From Streptomyces sp. ISL-98 (GTDB taxonomy: Bacteria > Actinomycetota > Actinomycetes > Streptomycetales > Streptomycetaceae): a stretch of 64,000 nt of DNA. The notes below the pieces were generated by a model, which had not been told where the DNA came from, made no database searches, and saw only the letters and a list, made by a program, of their open reading frames with translations. Positions 26,073 through 35,244 of this stretch are shown piece by piece (the stretch's first letter is position 1; the number at the start of each line of letters is the position of its first letter). Location: assembly GCF_018614055.1 (NCBI RefSeq), contig NZ_JAGGPB010000001.1, positions 1 to 64,000 on the forward strand. The letters run 5' to 3'. Position numbers and translations under genes: made by a program.

Positions 26073-27460
26073 GCCGCACAGCCAAGCCGTACGAGATCGT
26101 CGAGCGGGCGCTGGAGCTGTCAACGGCGGACGGCTGCATGGTCATCGCCGACGAGCACTCCTCCGCCAATCTGCGCTGGGCGGGCAACGCCCTCACCACC
26201 AACGGCGTCACGCGCGGGCGCACTCTCACCGTCATCGCCACCGTCGACGGCGCGGAGGGCACAGCGTCCGGTGTGGTGTCGCGGTCGGCCGTCACCGCCG
26301 ACGAGCTGGAGCCGCTGGTACGGGCCGCCGAGGCCGCCGCGCGCGGCGCCGGGCCGGCCGAGGACGCCCAGCCGCTGGTCACCGGAGTGCCCACGTCCCC
26401 CGACTTCACGGACGCACCCGCCGAGACCTCCTCCAGCGTCTTCGCCGACTTCGCGCCCGCGCTCGGCGAGGCCTTCGCCCGCGCCAAAGCCGGTGGGCGT
26501 GAGCTGTACGGGTTCGCGAACCACGAGACGACCTCCAGCTACCTCGGTACGTCGACGGGCCTGCGCCTGCGTCACGACCAGCCCAACGGCACGCTGGAGC
26601 TCAACGCCAAGTCCCCGGACCGTACGCGCTCGGCCTGGGCCGGTCATGCCACCCGCGACTTCAAGGACGTGGACCCGGCCGCGATGGACGCGGAACTGGC
26701 GAAGCGCCTGGGGTGGGCGGAGCGCAAGGTCGACCTCCCGGCCGGGCGGTACGAGACGCTGCTGCCGCCGACCGCCGTGGCCGACCTGCTGATCTACCAG
26801 CTGTGGTCGTCGACGGCCAGGGACGCCGCGGAGGGCCGCACCGTCTTCAGCAAGCCGGGCGGCGGCACCCGGATCGGCGAGACGCTGTCCGAGCTGCCGC
26901 TGACGCTGCGCAGCGACCCGAACGAGCCGGGCCTGGAGTCCGCGCCGTTCGTCATCGCGCACTCCTCCGGCGACGACTCGTCGGTCTTCGACAACGGACT
27001 GCCGCTCAACGCCACCGACTGGCTGCGCGACGGCAGGCTCGAACACCTGCTCACGACCCGGCACAGCGCGGGCCTGACCGGGCTGCCGGTGGCTCCCGGG
27101 ATCGGCAATCTGATCCTGGACGGCGGGGGCGGGCGTTCGCTGGACGAGATGGTGGCTTCCACGGAGCGCGGGCTGCTGCTGACCTGCCTCTGGTACATCC
27201 GCGAGGTCGACCCTGCGACGCTGCTGCTGACCGGGCTGACCCGGGACGGTGTCTATCTCGTAGAGAACGGCGAGGTCGTCGGCGAGGTGAACAACTTCCG
27301 GTTCAACGAGTCGCCGGTCGACCTGCTGTCGCGGGCCGCCGAGGCCGGACGCAGCGAGAAGACGCTGCCGCGTGAGTGGGGCGACTGGTTCACCCGGGCC
27401 GCGATGCCCGCGCTGCGTATCCCGGACTTCAATATGAGCTCGGTCAGCCAGGGCGTATGA
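26069..27460 (+). CDS. tldE: TldE/PmbA-family partner protein
   Basis: 463 residues. It aligns by motif with the TldE (PmbA) subunit: [15 protein letters not shown] near residue 52, SAFV-like [21 protein letters not shown], and the C-terminal [12 protein letters not shown] region seen here as [17 protein letters not shown]. It lacks the HEXXXH metal motif, as expected for the non-catalytic subunit. It overlaps tldD by four bases and is followed 52 bases later by tyrS on the same strand. Confidence 0.92.
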   Translation: MSRTAKPYEIVERALELSTADGCMVIADEHSSANLRWAGNALTTNGVTRGRTLTVIATVDGAEGTASGVVSRSAVTADELEPLVRAAEAAARGAGPAEDAQPLVTGVPTSPDFTDAPAETSSSVFADFAPALGEAFARAKAGGRELYGFANHETTSSYLGTSTGLRLRHDQPNGTLELNAKSPDRTRSAWAGHATRDFKDVDPAAMDAELAKRLGWAERKVDLPAGRYETLLPPTAVADLLIYQLWSSTARDAAEGRTVFSKPGGGTRIGETLSELPLTLRSDPNEPGLESAPFVIAHSSGDDSSVFDNGLPLNATDWLRDGRLEHLLTTRHSAGLTGLPVAPGIGNLILDGGGGRSLDEMVASTERGLLLTCLWYIREVDPATLLLTGLTRDGVYLVENGEVVGEVNNFRFNESPVDLLSRAAEAGRSEKTLPREWGDWFTRAAMPALRIPDFNMSSVSQGV

Positions 27461-27512
27461 CGCCCATAGACTGGCCGGGAGACTTCCCATCATTTCGAGG
27501 AGAGACAAGACC

Positions 27513-28781
27513 GTGACGGACATCGTCGACGAGCTGAAGTGGCGCGGGCTGTTCGCCCAGTCCACTGACGAGGACGCACTGCGCAAGGCGCTCGCGGACG
27601 GTCCGGTCACGTTCTATTGCGGCTTCGACCCGACGGCGGCCAGCCTGCACGTGGGGCACCTGGTGCAGGTCCTCACCGTGCGCCGGCTCCAGCAGGCCGG
27701 TCACCGGCCGCTCGCCCTGGTGGGCGGGGCCACCGGCCAGATCGGTGACCCGCGGCCCACCGCGGAGCGCACGCTGAACGACCCGGAGACGGTCGCGAAC
27801 TGGGTGGCGCGGCTGCGCGCCCAGATCGAGCCGTTCCTCTCCTTCGAGGGGCCGAACGCGGCCACCATGGTCAACAACCTGGACTGGACCGCGGAGATGT
27901 CCGCGATCGAGTTCCTGCGGGACATCGGCAAGCACTTCCGGGTCAGCAAGATGCTCGCCAAGGACTCGGTCGCCCGGCGGCTGGAGTCCGACCAGGGCAT
28001 CAGCTACACGGAGTTCAGCTACCAGCTGCTTCAGGGCATGGACTTCCTGGAGCTGTACCGGCGCTACGGCTGCACCCTCCAGCAGGGCGGCAGCGACCAG
28101 TGGGGCAACCTCACGGCGGGTCTCGACCTGATCCACCGCCTGGAGCCGCACGCGAACGTGCACGCGCTCGCCACCCCGCTGATGGTCAAGGCGGACGGCA
28201 CCAAGTTCGGCAAGTCCGAGAGCGGTGCGGTCTGGCTGGACCCGGAGATGACCACGCCGTACGCGTTCTACCAGTTCTGGCTGAACGTGGACGACCGGGA
28301 CATTTCGCCGTACATGCGCATCCTCAGCTTCAAGAGCCGTACGGAGCTGGAGGAGCTGGAGAGGCTCACCGAGGAGCGCCCGCAGGCCCGCACGGCCCAG
28401 CGCGCGCTGGCGGAGGAGCTGACGACGCTCGTGCACGGCGCCGAGCAGTGCGCGGCGGTCATGGCCGCGTCGAGGGCGCTCTTCGGCCAGGGCGAGCTCG
28501 CCGAGCTCGACGAGGCGACGCTGGGCGCGGCACTGTCCGAGCTGCCCCACGCGACGGTCGCCGAGCTCGGGTCCGTCGTGGACCTGTTCACGGAGGTCGG
28601 CCTGTCGCCGAGCAAGTCGGCCGCCCGACGTACGGTCCGGGAGGGCGGGGCCTACGTGAACAACGTCAAGGTCACCGACGAGGACGCCGTACCCGGGCGG
28701 GAAGAGCTGCTGCACGGCCGCTGGCTGGTGGTGCGCCGGGGCAAGAAGAACCTGGCGGCGATCGAGGTTGCCGCCGGCTGA
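27513..28781 (+). CDS. tyrS: Tyrosyl-tRNA synthetase
   Basis: 422 residues, class I synthetase of the bacterial TyrRS type. [16 protein letters not shown] carries the HIGH-like motif (HVGH), [10 protein letters not shown] binds tyrosine and KFGKSE is the KMSKS-like loop. The last 60 residues form an S4 RNA-binding domain ([18 protein letters not shown]). GTG start with GGAGAG upstream. No T-box leader fits in the 52-base gap after tldE. It ends at a bidirectional terminator. Confidence 0.97.
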   Translation: MTDIVDELKWRGLFAQSTDEDALRKALADGPVTFYCGFDPTAASLHVGHLVQVLTVRRLQQAGHRPLALVGGATGQIGDPRPTAERTLNDPETVANWVARLRAQIEPFLSFEGPNAATMVNNLDWTAEMSAIEFLRDIGKHFRVSKMLAKDSVARRLESDQGISYTEFSYQLLQGMDFLELYRRYGCTLQQGGSDQWGNLTAGLDLIHRLEPHANVHALATPLMVKADGTKFGKSESGAVWLDPEMTTPYAFYQFWLNVDDRDISPYMRILSFKSRTELEELERLTEERPQARTAQRALAEELTTLVHGAEQCAAVMAASRALFGQGELAELDEATLGAALSELPHATVAELGSVVDLFTEVGLSPSKSAARRTVREGGAYVNNVKVTDEDAVPGREELLHGRWLVVRRGKKNLAAIEVAAG

Positions 28782-28799
28782 GTCGCTTCCGCACGGCAG

Positions 28800-28840
28800 A
28801 GCGGCCGGGTGCGCGATTCCGCGCTCCCGGCCGCTTCTCG
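28800..28840. terminator. Bidirectional terminator between tyrS and the GlsB-like gene
   Basis: AGCGGCCGGG (28800-28809) pairs with CCCGGCCGCT (28826-28835), with an inner GCGCG/CGCGC stem, followed by TCTCGTT. Confidence 0.85.
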
Positions 28841-28859
28841 TTGTCCCGGCTCGTATGCG

Positions 28860-29135
28860 TCAGGCCCGCTCTCTGGTGCCCTTCCTCGATGTCCAGAGCA
28901 TGTCGCCCACTCCGACGATCACGACGGCGCCGATGAGCTGGAACAGGTGGCGGAACCAGTCGATGCCGCGGGTCTCGTCGACGCCGAGCCCCCGGGCGAC
29001 GGAGTTGCCGACGATGCTGCCGAGAATGCCGAAAATGACGGTGAGCCACAGCGGAATCTGCTGCTTGCCCGGGATGATCGCCTTGGCGATCAGGCCGAGG
29101 ACCAGGCCCACGATGATCGCCCACAACCAGCTCAT
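28860..29135 (-). CDS. GlsB/YeaQ/YmgE-family small membrane protein
   Basis: 91 residues with three hydrophobic segments. The start MSWLWAIIVGLVLGLIAKAI and the GLGVDETRG loop are typical of the GlsB (transglycosylase-associated) family, linked to general stress responses. GAGGAGG lies five bases before the ATG at 29135; the longer frame from 29387 overlaps the divergent DUF3099 gene. No partner gene is visible. Confidence 0.92.
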   Translation of the reverse strand: MSWLWAIIVGLVLGLIAKAIIPGKQQIPLWLTVIFGILGSIVGNSVARGLGVDETRGIDWFRHLFQLIGAVVIVGVGDMLWTSRKGTRERA

Positions 29136-29346
29136 GTCGCCTCCTCGTGCGGCGCCGTGTGCGCATGTGCGCCCAGTCTCGGACCGCCCCCGGTACGGCG
29201 CATGCCCGACGGCGCCATACGTGGCCGGGCGGTCGCCGTGCGCGCAGGGCTGGGGATCCCCCGGTCTCGAACGCGGCGCAGGCGCGGCGTAACGTGGAAT
29301 GCGTCCGGTCCGGGGAGTGTCCGGCACACGAATCGGGTGGTGGAAC

Positions 29347-29724
29347 ATGATGCGGAAGCACAGCAGCGCCGAGGTCTTCCGGATCACAGGAGCCCGGCAG
29401 TCGCTGGCCGACGACGTGCGTGGCCGGCAGCGCCGCTACGTCATTTCGATGTCCGTACGGACGGTTTCATTCATCCTGGCCGCGGTCCTGTGGAACGTGG
29501 AGCGGCCCGTCGCGATCGTGGCCCTGGTACTGGGAGCGCTCCTTCCGTACATCGCCGTGGTCATCGCCAACGCGGGGCGGGAAAACGCACCTTCACTGCC
29601 CTCGACCTTCGTCCCCACACCCGTGCGCCCGGCGCTCACCGCCTCCCCCGAACCGGCCTCCCCGGAAGCCGAGCCGGAGGCAGCTGAACCCGGCCGGGGT
29701 CAACGGGCGCCTGACCAGAGCTGA
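29347..29724 (+). CDS. DUF3099 membrane protein
   Basis: 125 residues. After a polar start (SSAEVFRITGARQSLADDVRGR) come two membrane helices (SVRTVSFILAAVLWN and AIVALVLGALLPYIAVVIAN), then a Pro/Glu-rich tail. This is the layout of the DUF3099 family, common in actinobacteria and of unknown role. Two adjacent ATG codons (29347, 29350) are possible starts, and no strong Shine-Dalgarno is seen. Confidence 0.88.
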   Translation: MMRKHSSAEVFRITGARQSLADDVRGRQRRYVISMSVRTVSFILAAVLWNVERPVAIVALVLGALLPYIAVVIANAGRENAPSLPSTFVPTPVRPALTASPEPASPEAEPEAAEPGRGQRAPDQS

Positions 29725-29846
29725 TCCCGTCCGGTCCGCAAAGCTCAAGAAAAGCTCAGATCAATCATGAAGTTCCGGTGCACCGCACCCCATGTCGCGT
29801 GACATACTTCGTAGGCGCTCCGCATCCCCCGTCGGAGCGACGGACC

Positions 29847-29882
29847 GACGCCGGGCAGCTCCCCCCGTGGCTGCTCGGCGTC
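29847..29882 (+). terminator. Probable terminator after DUF3099 gene
   Basis: GACGCCGGGCAGC (29847-29859) pairs with GCTGCTCGGCGTC (29870-29882) with one mismatch. It lies in the 188-base gap before the next gene. Confidence 0.6.
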
Positions 29883-29912
29883 GCCATTTGGGGCTGACCT
29901 AGGGTTGAGCGC

Positions 29913-30164
29913 GTGAACTCCCCTGATGCTTCCGATTCCAGCGCACCGGTCTGCTCCGCCAAGGGCTGCCGCACCCCCGCCGTCTGGGTCCTCGCCTGGA
30001 ACAACCCGAAGCTGCACACTCCGGAGCGCCGCAAGACCTGGCTGGCCTGCGACGAGCACCGTGAGCACCTGTCCCAATTCCTCGGCGTACGCGGCTTCTT
30101 GAAGGATGTGGTGACGCTCAAGGAGTGGGAGGAGTCCACCGCCGGAGACGACCAGGACGGCTGA
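29913..30164 (+). CDS. Small conserved protein with Cys/His motif
   Basis: 83 residues, soluble. CSAKGC near residue 14 and LACDEHREH near residue 45 could together bind one metal ion. The middle (PAVWVLAWNNPKLH) and the C-terminus (FLKDVVTLKEWEE) are well conserved in character but I do not know a function. GTG start; the protein is acidic at its end. It converges on moaA. Confidence 0.78.
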   Translation: MNSPDASDSSAPVCSAKGCRTPAVWVLAWNNPKLHTPERRKTWLACDEHREHLSQFLGVRGFLKDVVTLKEWEESTAGDDQDG

Positions 30165-30196
30165 GACCAAGAGGGCTGAGACGACCGATCGGCGTC

Positions 30197-31186
30197 TCAG
30201 CCTCCGATGGCCGACATCGGACGGTCGGGCTGCAGGAAGGACGGGTCGTCGAGACCGGAGCCCGCCTTCTTGCCCCACATCGCCAGCTTCCAGAGCCTGG
30301 CTATCTCCTCGTCCGGGGCGCCGGAGCGAAGGGCACCACGCAGGTCCGACTCCTCACGGGCGAACAGGCACGTGCGCACCTGGCCGTCGGCGGTGAGCCT
30401 GGTCCGGTCGCAGGCCCGGCAGAACGGGCGGGTGACGGAGGCGATGACGCCGACGCGGTGCGGACCGCCGTCGACGACCCAGCGCTCGGCGGGGGCCGAG
30501 CCGCGCTCGTCGTCGCCCTCCGAGGTGAGCGTGAAGCGCGTACGCAGCGACTCCAGGATGTCACCGGCCGTAATCATGCCGTCGCGCTTCCAGCCGTGCT
30601 GGGCGTCGAGCGGCATCTGCTCGATGAAACGCATCTCGTAGTCGTTCTCGACGGCCCAGGCGAGCAGGTCGGGGGCCTCGTCGTCGTTGAGCCCCGGCAT
30701 CAGCACGGCATTGACCTTGACGGGGGTGAGGCCCGCGTCACGGGCGGCCGCCATGCCGTCGATCACGTCGTGGTGCCGGTCCCGGCGCGTGAGGGTCTTG
30801 AAGACGTCGGGGCGCAGGGTGTCCAGCGAGACATTGACCCGGTCCAGGCCGGCCGCCTCGAGGGCGACGGCGGTGCGCTTGAGGCCGATGCCGTTGGTCG
30901 TCAGGGACATCTGGGGGCGCGGCTCCAGGGCGGCGCACCGCTCCACGATGCCGACGAGGCCGGGGCGCAGCAGCGGCTCTCCGCCGGTGAAGCGCACCTC
31001 GGTCACGCCCAGGTCCGTCACGGCGATCCGTATCAGCCGGACGATCTCGTCGTCGGTGAGCAGATCCGGCTTGGCCAGCCACTGCAGGCCCTCTTCCGGC
31101 ATGCAGTACGTACAGCGGAGATTGCAACGATCGGTGAGCGAAACACGCAGGTCAGTGGCGACCCGGCCATAAGTGTCGATAAGCAT
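30197..31186 (-). CDS. moaA: GTP 3',8-cyclase MoaA (molybdenum cofactor biosynthesis)
   Basis: 329 residues. Radical SAM enzyme converting GTP to the cyclic precursor of molybdopterin together with MoaC. The first 4Fe-4S cluster is bound by Cys21, Cys25 and Cys28 (CNLRCTYC), the second by FCRACDR and a Cys about 14 residues further (VRTCLF). The C-terminal Gly-Gly (SAIGG) needed for activity is intact. No other moa genes are nearby, so the pathway is scattered. ATG start. Confidence 0.97.
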   Translation of the reverse strand: MLIDTYGRVATDLRVSLTDRCNLRCTYCMPEEGLQWLAKPDLLTDDEIVRLIRIAVTDLGVTEVRFTGGEPLLRPGLVGIVERCAALEPRPQMSLTTNGIGLKRTAVALEAAGLDRVNVSLDTLRPDVFKTLTRRDRHHDVIDGMAAARDAGLTPVKVNAVLMPGLNDDEAPDLLAWAVENDYEMRFIEQMPLDAQHGWKRDGMITAGDILESLRTRFTLTSEGDDERGSAPAERWVVDGGPHRVGVIASVTRPFCRACDRTRLTADGQVRTCLFAREESDLRGALRSGAPDEEIARLWKLAMWGKKAGSGLDDPSFLQPDRPMSAIGG

Positions 31187-31288
31187 CCTCGGCCCCCTCC
31201 CCGATCCGGAATTCGTCTTGGTCCAACGCTGTCGAGCCTACGCGACGCGTCTGACAACAACAGGGGCCCGATGCCACGAGGAGCACAG

Positions 31289-31320
31289 TGGCCGCGTCGT
31301 ACGACTCTACGACGCGGCCA
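31289..31320 (-). terminator. Terminator of the acetate symporter operon
   Basis: A perfect 13-bp stem, TGGCCGCGTCGTA (31289-31301) and TACGACGCGGCCA (31308-31320), lies 62 bases after the symporter stop on the minus strand and ahead of moaA. Confidence 0.82.
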
Positions 31321-31381
31321 GGGCTCACGATTGTGGAATGTGCTGTGGATTGTGCGGTGGATCCTGCTGTGGCACCTGAGG

Positions 31382-33025
31382 TCAGTGCGCTCCGATGCCC
31401 GTGAGGGACTTGACCTCCAGCTCCGCGTACTTGCCGACGTCCGGCTCCTCCTTCGACAGTACGGACCCGAGCCAGCCGAGCAGGAAGCCCAGTGGGATCG
31501 AGATCAGCCCCGGGTTCTCCAGCGGGAACCAGGCGAAGTCCGCGTCGGGGAACATCGACGACGGCTTGCCCGAGACGACCGGCGAGAAGAGCACCAGGGT
31601 CACGGACGAGATCAGGCCGCCGTAGATCGACCACAGCGCGCCCTGCGTCGTGAACCTCTTCCAGAAGAGGCTGTAGAGGATCGTCGGCAGGTTGGCGGAG
31701 GCGGCGACCGCGAAGGCGAGGGCGACGAGCCCGGCCACGTTCAGGTCGCGGGCCAGTGCGCCCAGTGCGATGGAGACGATGCCGATGGCGACCGTCGCCC
31801 AGCGTGCGGCGCGTACCTCTTCCTTCTCGGTGGCCTTGCCGCGCCGGATGACGTTGGCGTAGATGTCGTGCGCGAACGACGACGAGGACGCCAGGGTGAG
31901 GCCGGCGACGACCGCGAGGATGGTCGCGAAGGCGACTGCGGAGATCACGGCGAGCAGGATCGCGCCGCCCGGGGAGTCCGCGCCGCCGCCGATTTCCAGG
32001 GCGGCCAGCGGGGCGGCCGTATTGCCCGCCTTGTTGGAGGCGACGATGTCGCCGGGCTTGAGCAGCGCGGCGGCGCCGAAGCCGAGCACGATGGTCATCA
32101 GGTAGAAGGCGCCGATGATGCCGATCGCCCAGTTCACCGACTTACGGGCGGCCTTCGCCGTCGGCACGGTGTAGAAGCGGATCAGGATGTGCGGCAGGCC
32201 GGCGGTGCCCAGGACCAGGGCGATGCCCAGCGAGATGAAGTCGAGCTTCGAGGTCCCCGTGGCGCCGTACTTCAGGCCGGGCTCCAGGAACGCCGAGCCC
32301 TTGCCGCTGTTGGATGCCGCCGTACCGAGCAGGTCGGAGAGGTTGAAGTTGAACTTCAGCAGAATCAGGAAGGTGATCAGCAAGGTGCCCGCGATGAGCA
32401 GGACGGCCTTGACCATCTGGACCCAGGTGGTGCCCTTCATGCCGCCGATGGTGACGTACACGATCATCAGGACGCCGACGAGGGCGACGATGAGGATCTT
32501 GCCCGCGTCGCTGGTGATGCCGAGGAGCAGCGAGACGAGTACGCCCGCGCCCGCCATCTGCGCGAGCAGGTAGAAGATCGAGACGACGATGGTGGAGGTG
32601 CCTGCGGCAGTACGGACCGGGCGCTGGCGCATGCGGTACGCGAGGACGTCGCCCATGGTGTAGCGGCCGGAGTTGCGCAGCGGCTCCGCGACGAGGAGCA
32701 GTGCGACCAGCCAGGCGACCAGGAAGCCGATGGAGTAGAGGAAGCCGTCGTATCCGAAGAGGGCGATGGCGCCCGCGATGCCGAGGAACGACGCGGCGGA
32801 CATGTAGTCGCCGGAGATCGCGAGGCCGTTCTGGAAGCCCGTGAACTGGCGGCCGCCCGCATAGAAGTCGGCGGCATTCTTGGTCTGGCGGCCCGCCCAG
32901 ACCGTGATGAACAGGGTGGCGACGACGAACAGCCCGAAAAGGGTGATGATGAGCGGCCGGTGCTCGCTCGCGTCGCCGGCGGCGGCGAGCTGGACCGTGG
33001 CCGCCGTGGTCAGCGCGGTGCTCAT
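31382..33025 (-). CDS. actP: Sodium/solute symporter, ActP (acetate permease) type
   Basis: 547 residues, about thirteen hydrophobic segments, of the SSS family. AGRQTKNAADFYAGGRQFTGFQNGLA and GDYMSAASFLGIAG are close to the ActP start. MKGTTWVQMVKAVLL and SSSFAHDIYANVIR are typical of the acetate branch, which takes up acetate and other short monocarboxylates with Na+. The upstream DUF485 gene overlaps it by four bases, the usual partner of ActP (YjcH in E. coli). Confidence 0.94.
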   Translation of the reverse strand: MSTALTTAATVQLAAAGDASEHRPLIITLFGLFVVATLFITVWAGRQTKNAADFYAGGRQFTGFQNGLAISGDYMSAASFLGIAGAIALFGYDGFLYSIGFLVAWLVALLLVAEPLRNSGRYTMGDVLAYRMRQRPVRTAAGTSTIVVSIFYLLAQMAGAGVLVSLLLGITSDAGKILIVALVGVLMIVYVTIGGMKGTTWVQMVKAVLLIAGTLLITFLILLKFNFNLSDLLGTAASNSGKGSAFLEPGLKYGATGTSKLDFISLGIALVLGTAGLPHILIRFYTVPTAKAARKSVNWAIGIIGAFYLMTIVLGFGAAALLKPGDIVASNKAGNTAAPLAALEIGGGADSPGGAILLAVISAVAFATILAVVAGLTLASSSSFAHDIYANVIRRGKATEKEEVRAARWATVAIGIVSIALGALARDLNVAGLVALAFAVAASANLPTILYSLFWKRFTTQGALWSIYGGLISSVTLVLFSPVVSGKPSSMFPDADFAWFPLENPGLISIPLGFLLGWLGSVLSKEEPDVGKYAELEVKSLTGIGAH

Positions 33026-33411
33026 GCGTCGCCCTCCATACGGGACTTGATCGCCTCGGACTTCGGGTCGAGCTGCGCGGCGGCGTGGCGCGAGTAGAAC
33101 CAGGCGATGAGGAACGTCGTGGCGAACTGGGCGAGGCCGAGGGCGAGCGCCACGTTGATGTTGCCGAAGAGCTTGGTGCCCATGAAGCCGCCCGCGTAGT
33201 TGGACAGCAGGACGTACAGCAGGTACCAGGCGATGAACGCGACGGTCAGGGGGAAGGCGAAGGAGCGGTGGGAGCGGCGCAGTTCGCCGAATTCCGCGCT
33301 CTCCTGCATCTCGACGAATTCTTCCGTCGTGTGCCCTGCGGTGTGTTCTGCCGTGTGCTCTGCCTGGCTCAGGCCCGTGCCGCCCTCGGGCGGTGGTGCA
33401 TCGGTTGCCAC
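33022..33411 (-). CDS. DUF485 membrane protein (YjcH-like), ActP partner
   Basis: 129 residues: a polar start with near-repeats of AEHTA, then ELRRSHRSFAFPLTVAFIAWYLLYVL and a second helix (VALALGLAQFATTFLIAWFYS), the DUF485 signature. I use the GTG at 33411, which has GAGGAG upstream; the frame to 33531 has no such site. It overlaps actP (ATGA), so the two are translated together. Its role is probably in assembly or control of the acetate transporter. Confidence 0.9.
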   Translation of the reverse strand: MATDAPPPEGGTGLSQAEHTAEHTAGHTTEEFVEMQESAEFGELRRSHRSFAFPLTVAFIAWYLLYVLLSNYAGGFMGTKLFGNINVALALGLAQFATTFLIAWFYSRHAAAQLDPKSEAIKSRMEGDA

Positions 33412-33555
33412 GGAATCTCCTCGCGACGCGGGTGCGGTGGGTGGGGTGGGCAATGTGACCTCACTGGTGGGGGACGGTGGTGCGTGTCTCCCTGTCAACG
33501 GCACGGGTCGCGCGACGACTCGGTTCAACATCGGCCATTATCTTTTCCCAACTCG

Positions 33556-33585
33556 TTGATACGAATGCATGATCGGCGCTAGCTT
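33556..33585 (+). promoter_or_regulatory. Candidate promoter of first subtilase gene
   Basis: TTGATA (33556-33561), 18 bases, TAGCTT (33580-33585). Transcription would start near 33592, 60 bases before the ATG. Prediction by eye. Confidence 0.4.
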
Positions 33586-33653
33586 CACTCGTCACGTACC
33601 CGCTCTCGCGCACCCCGCGCAAGGGCGGCTTTCAAAGATGATGTGGAGAACCC

Positions 33654-35189
33654 ATGGCTCATCTGGGATCCAGACGGCAGCGCAACCTGGCACTGCCCCT
33701 CGGACTGGCTCTCACGGCGTCGCTCGGCTTCCTGCCTGGAGCGATCGCCACCGCGGCGCCTCTCGAAGACCCGGTTACGGCCACAGCCGCCGCGACAGGC
33801 CCGAAGCTGTCGTACGTGGTGAACACCAACGGTGGCCACGGCACGACCGCTTCGGTGAAGAGGGCGATCGTCAGGGCCGGCGGCACCGTGGTGAAGGCGT
33901 ACGAGCAGATCGGCGTCATAGTCGTCCACTCGCAGAACCCCGACTTCGGCAAGCAGATACGCATGGCGAAGGGTGTGGCGTCGGCGGGTGCCACCCGCAC
34001 CGCGCCGCTCACCCCGGTCGCCACCACCGAAGAAGGCACCACGCAGAAGCTGTCGGCGGCCGAGGCCGCGAAGGCGGCCGAGGCGGCTGAGCCCGGGCAG
34101 GAGCCGCTGGAGGCCAACCAGTGGGACATCCGCGCCATCGGTGCGGACAAGGCCGCCAAGATCAATGACGGCAGCAGCAAGGTCACGGTCGGTGTGATCG
34201 ACACCGGTGTCGACGACACGCACCCGGACCTCGCGCCGAACTTCTCCAAGTCCCAGTCGGCCAACTGCGTCGGCGGTGTGGCGGATTCGTCCGAGGGCGC
34301 CTGGCGTCCGTACACCGACGGCAGTGACCACGGCACCCATGTCGCCGGTACGATCGCCGCCCCGCGCAACGGGCTCGGCGTCACCGGTGTCGCGCCGGGC
34401 GTCAAGCTCGCCGGCATCAAGGTCAGCGAGCCGGGCACCAGCCTCTTCTTCACCGAGGCCGTCGTGTGCGGTTTCGTGTGGGCCGCCGAGCACGACATCG
34501 ACGTGACGAACAACAGCTATTACGTCGACCCGTGGATGTTCAACTGCAAGGACGACCCGGACCAGAAGGCCCTCCTCGACTCCCTGACGCGCGCCACGAA
34601 GTACGCGGAGCGCAAGGGCGCCCTGAATGTCGCCGCGGCGGGCAACTCGAACTTCGACCTCTCGGCCGACGAGATCCTCGACGACTCCAGCCCCAATGAC
34701 ACCACCCCGGCCGACCGGCTCATCGACCCGTCCGAGTGCTTCGACGTGCCGACCCAGCTGCCGGGTGTCGTGACGGTGACCGCGACGGGCGACAAGAACG
34801 TCAAGTCGTACTATTCCAGCTTTGGTTACGGTGTCGCCGATGTCGCGGCCCCGGGTGGCGACAAGTACCAGATCCCGGCCACGCCCGACGCCAACGGCCG
34901 GGTCCTGTCGACCGTCCTGGACGGCGGCTACGGCTACAAGCAGGGCACTTCGATGGCCACCCCGCACGTCGCGGGCGTAGCCGCGCTGCTGAAGAGCACG
35001 CACCCGAAGGCGACTCCGGCGCAGCTCCAGGCGCTGCTCAAGGCGCAGGCCGACAACACCGGCTGCCCGAGCCATGTCTACGACGCGGCCGGCAAGTGGG
35101 TCGAGGCGACCACTTGCGAGGGCGACAAGAACTACAACGGTTACTACGGCTTCGGCGTCGTCGACGCTCTCGACGCCGTCAAAAGGTGA
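33654..35189 (+). CDS. Secreted S8 (subtilisin-like) serine protease
   Basis: 511 residues. Signal peptide (LALTASLGFLPGAIATAA, about 12-33), an I9-like inhibitory propeptide (about 40-115, with AGGTVVKAYEQIGVIVV), then the subtilase domain with catalytic Asp183 (VIDTGVDDTHPDL), His226 (DHGTHVAG), oxyanion Asn331 (AAGNSN) and Ser433 (GTSMATPHVAG). Expected to be extracellular. The next gene encodes a paralogue in the same layout, showing a recent tandem duplication. ATG with GGAGAA upstream. Confidence 0.95.
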   Translation: MAHLGSRRQRNLALPLGLALTASLGFLPGAIATAAPLEDPVTATAAATGPKLSYVVNTNGGHGTTASVKRAIVRAGGTVVKAYEQIGVIVVHSQNPDFGKQIRMAKGVASAGATRTAPLTPVATTEEGTTQKLSAAEAAKAAEAAEPGQEPLEANQWDIRAIGADKAAKINDGSSKVTVGVIDTGVDDTHPDLAPNFSKSQSANCVGGVADSSEGAWRPYTDGSDHGTHVAGTIAAPRNGLGVTGVAPGVKLAGIKVSEPGTSLFFTEAVVCGFVWAAEHDIDVTNNSYYVDPWMFNCKDDPDQKALLDSLTRATKYAERKGALNVAAAGNSNFDLSADEILDDSSPNDTTPADRLIDPSECFDVPTQLPGVVTVTATGDKNVKSYYSSFGYGVADVAAPGGDKYQIPATPDANGRVLSTVLDGGYGYKQGTSMATPHVAGVAALLKSTHPKATPAQLQALLKAQADNTGCPSHVYDAAGKWVEATTCEGDKNYNGYYGFGVVDALDAVKR

Positions 35190-35244
35190 CCGGCCGGCGC
35201 TCCGTCCACTTCCGCTCCGCCCACTTCAGCGAACCGGAGATCTC

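Noticed and set aside
27461..27512. T-box leader before tyrS
   Set aside because: The gap is only 52 bases and has no T-box sequence.
31330..31380. Low-complexity TGTGGATTGTGC stretch after the symporter
   Set aside because: Short and with no symmetry or clear period; it is probably leftover between two genes.
30125..33097. A 990-residue open frame antisense to moaA and the acetate symporter
   Set aside because: It is a shadow of real genes on the other strand, has a repetitive Arg/Gly/Asp composition, lacks domains and a ribosome binding site, and covers well-identified genes.
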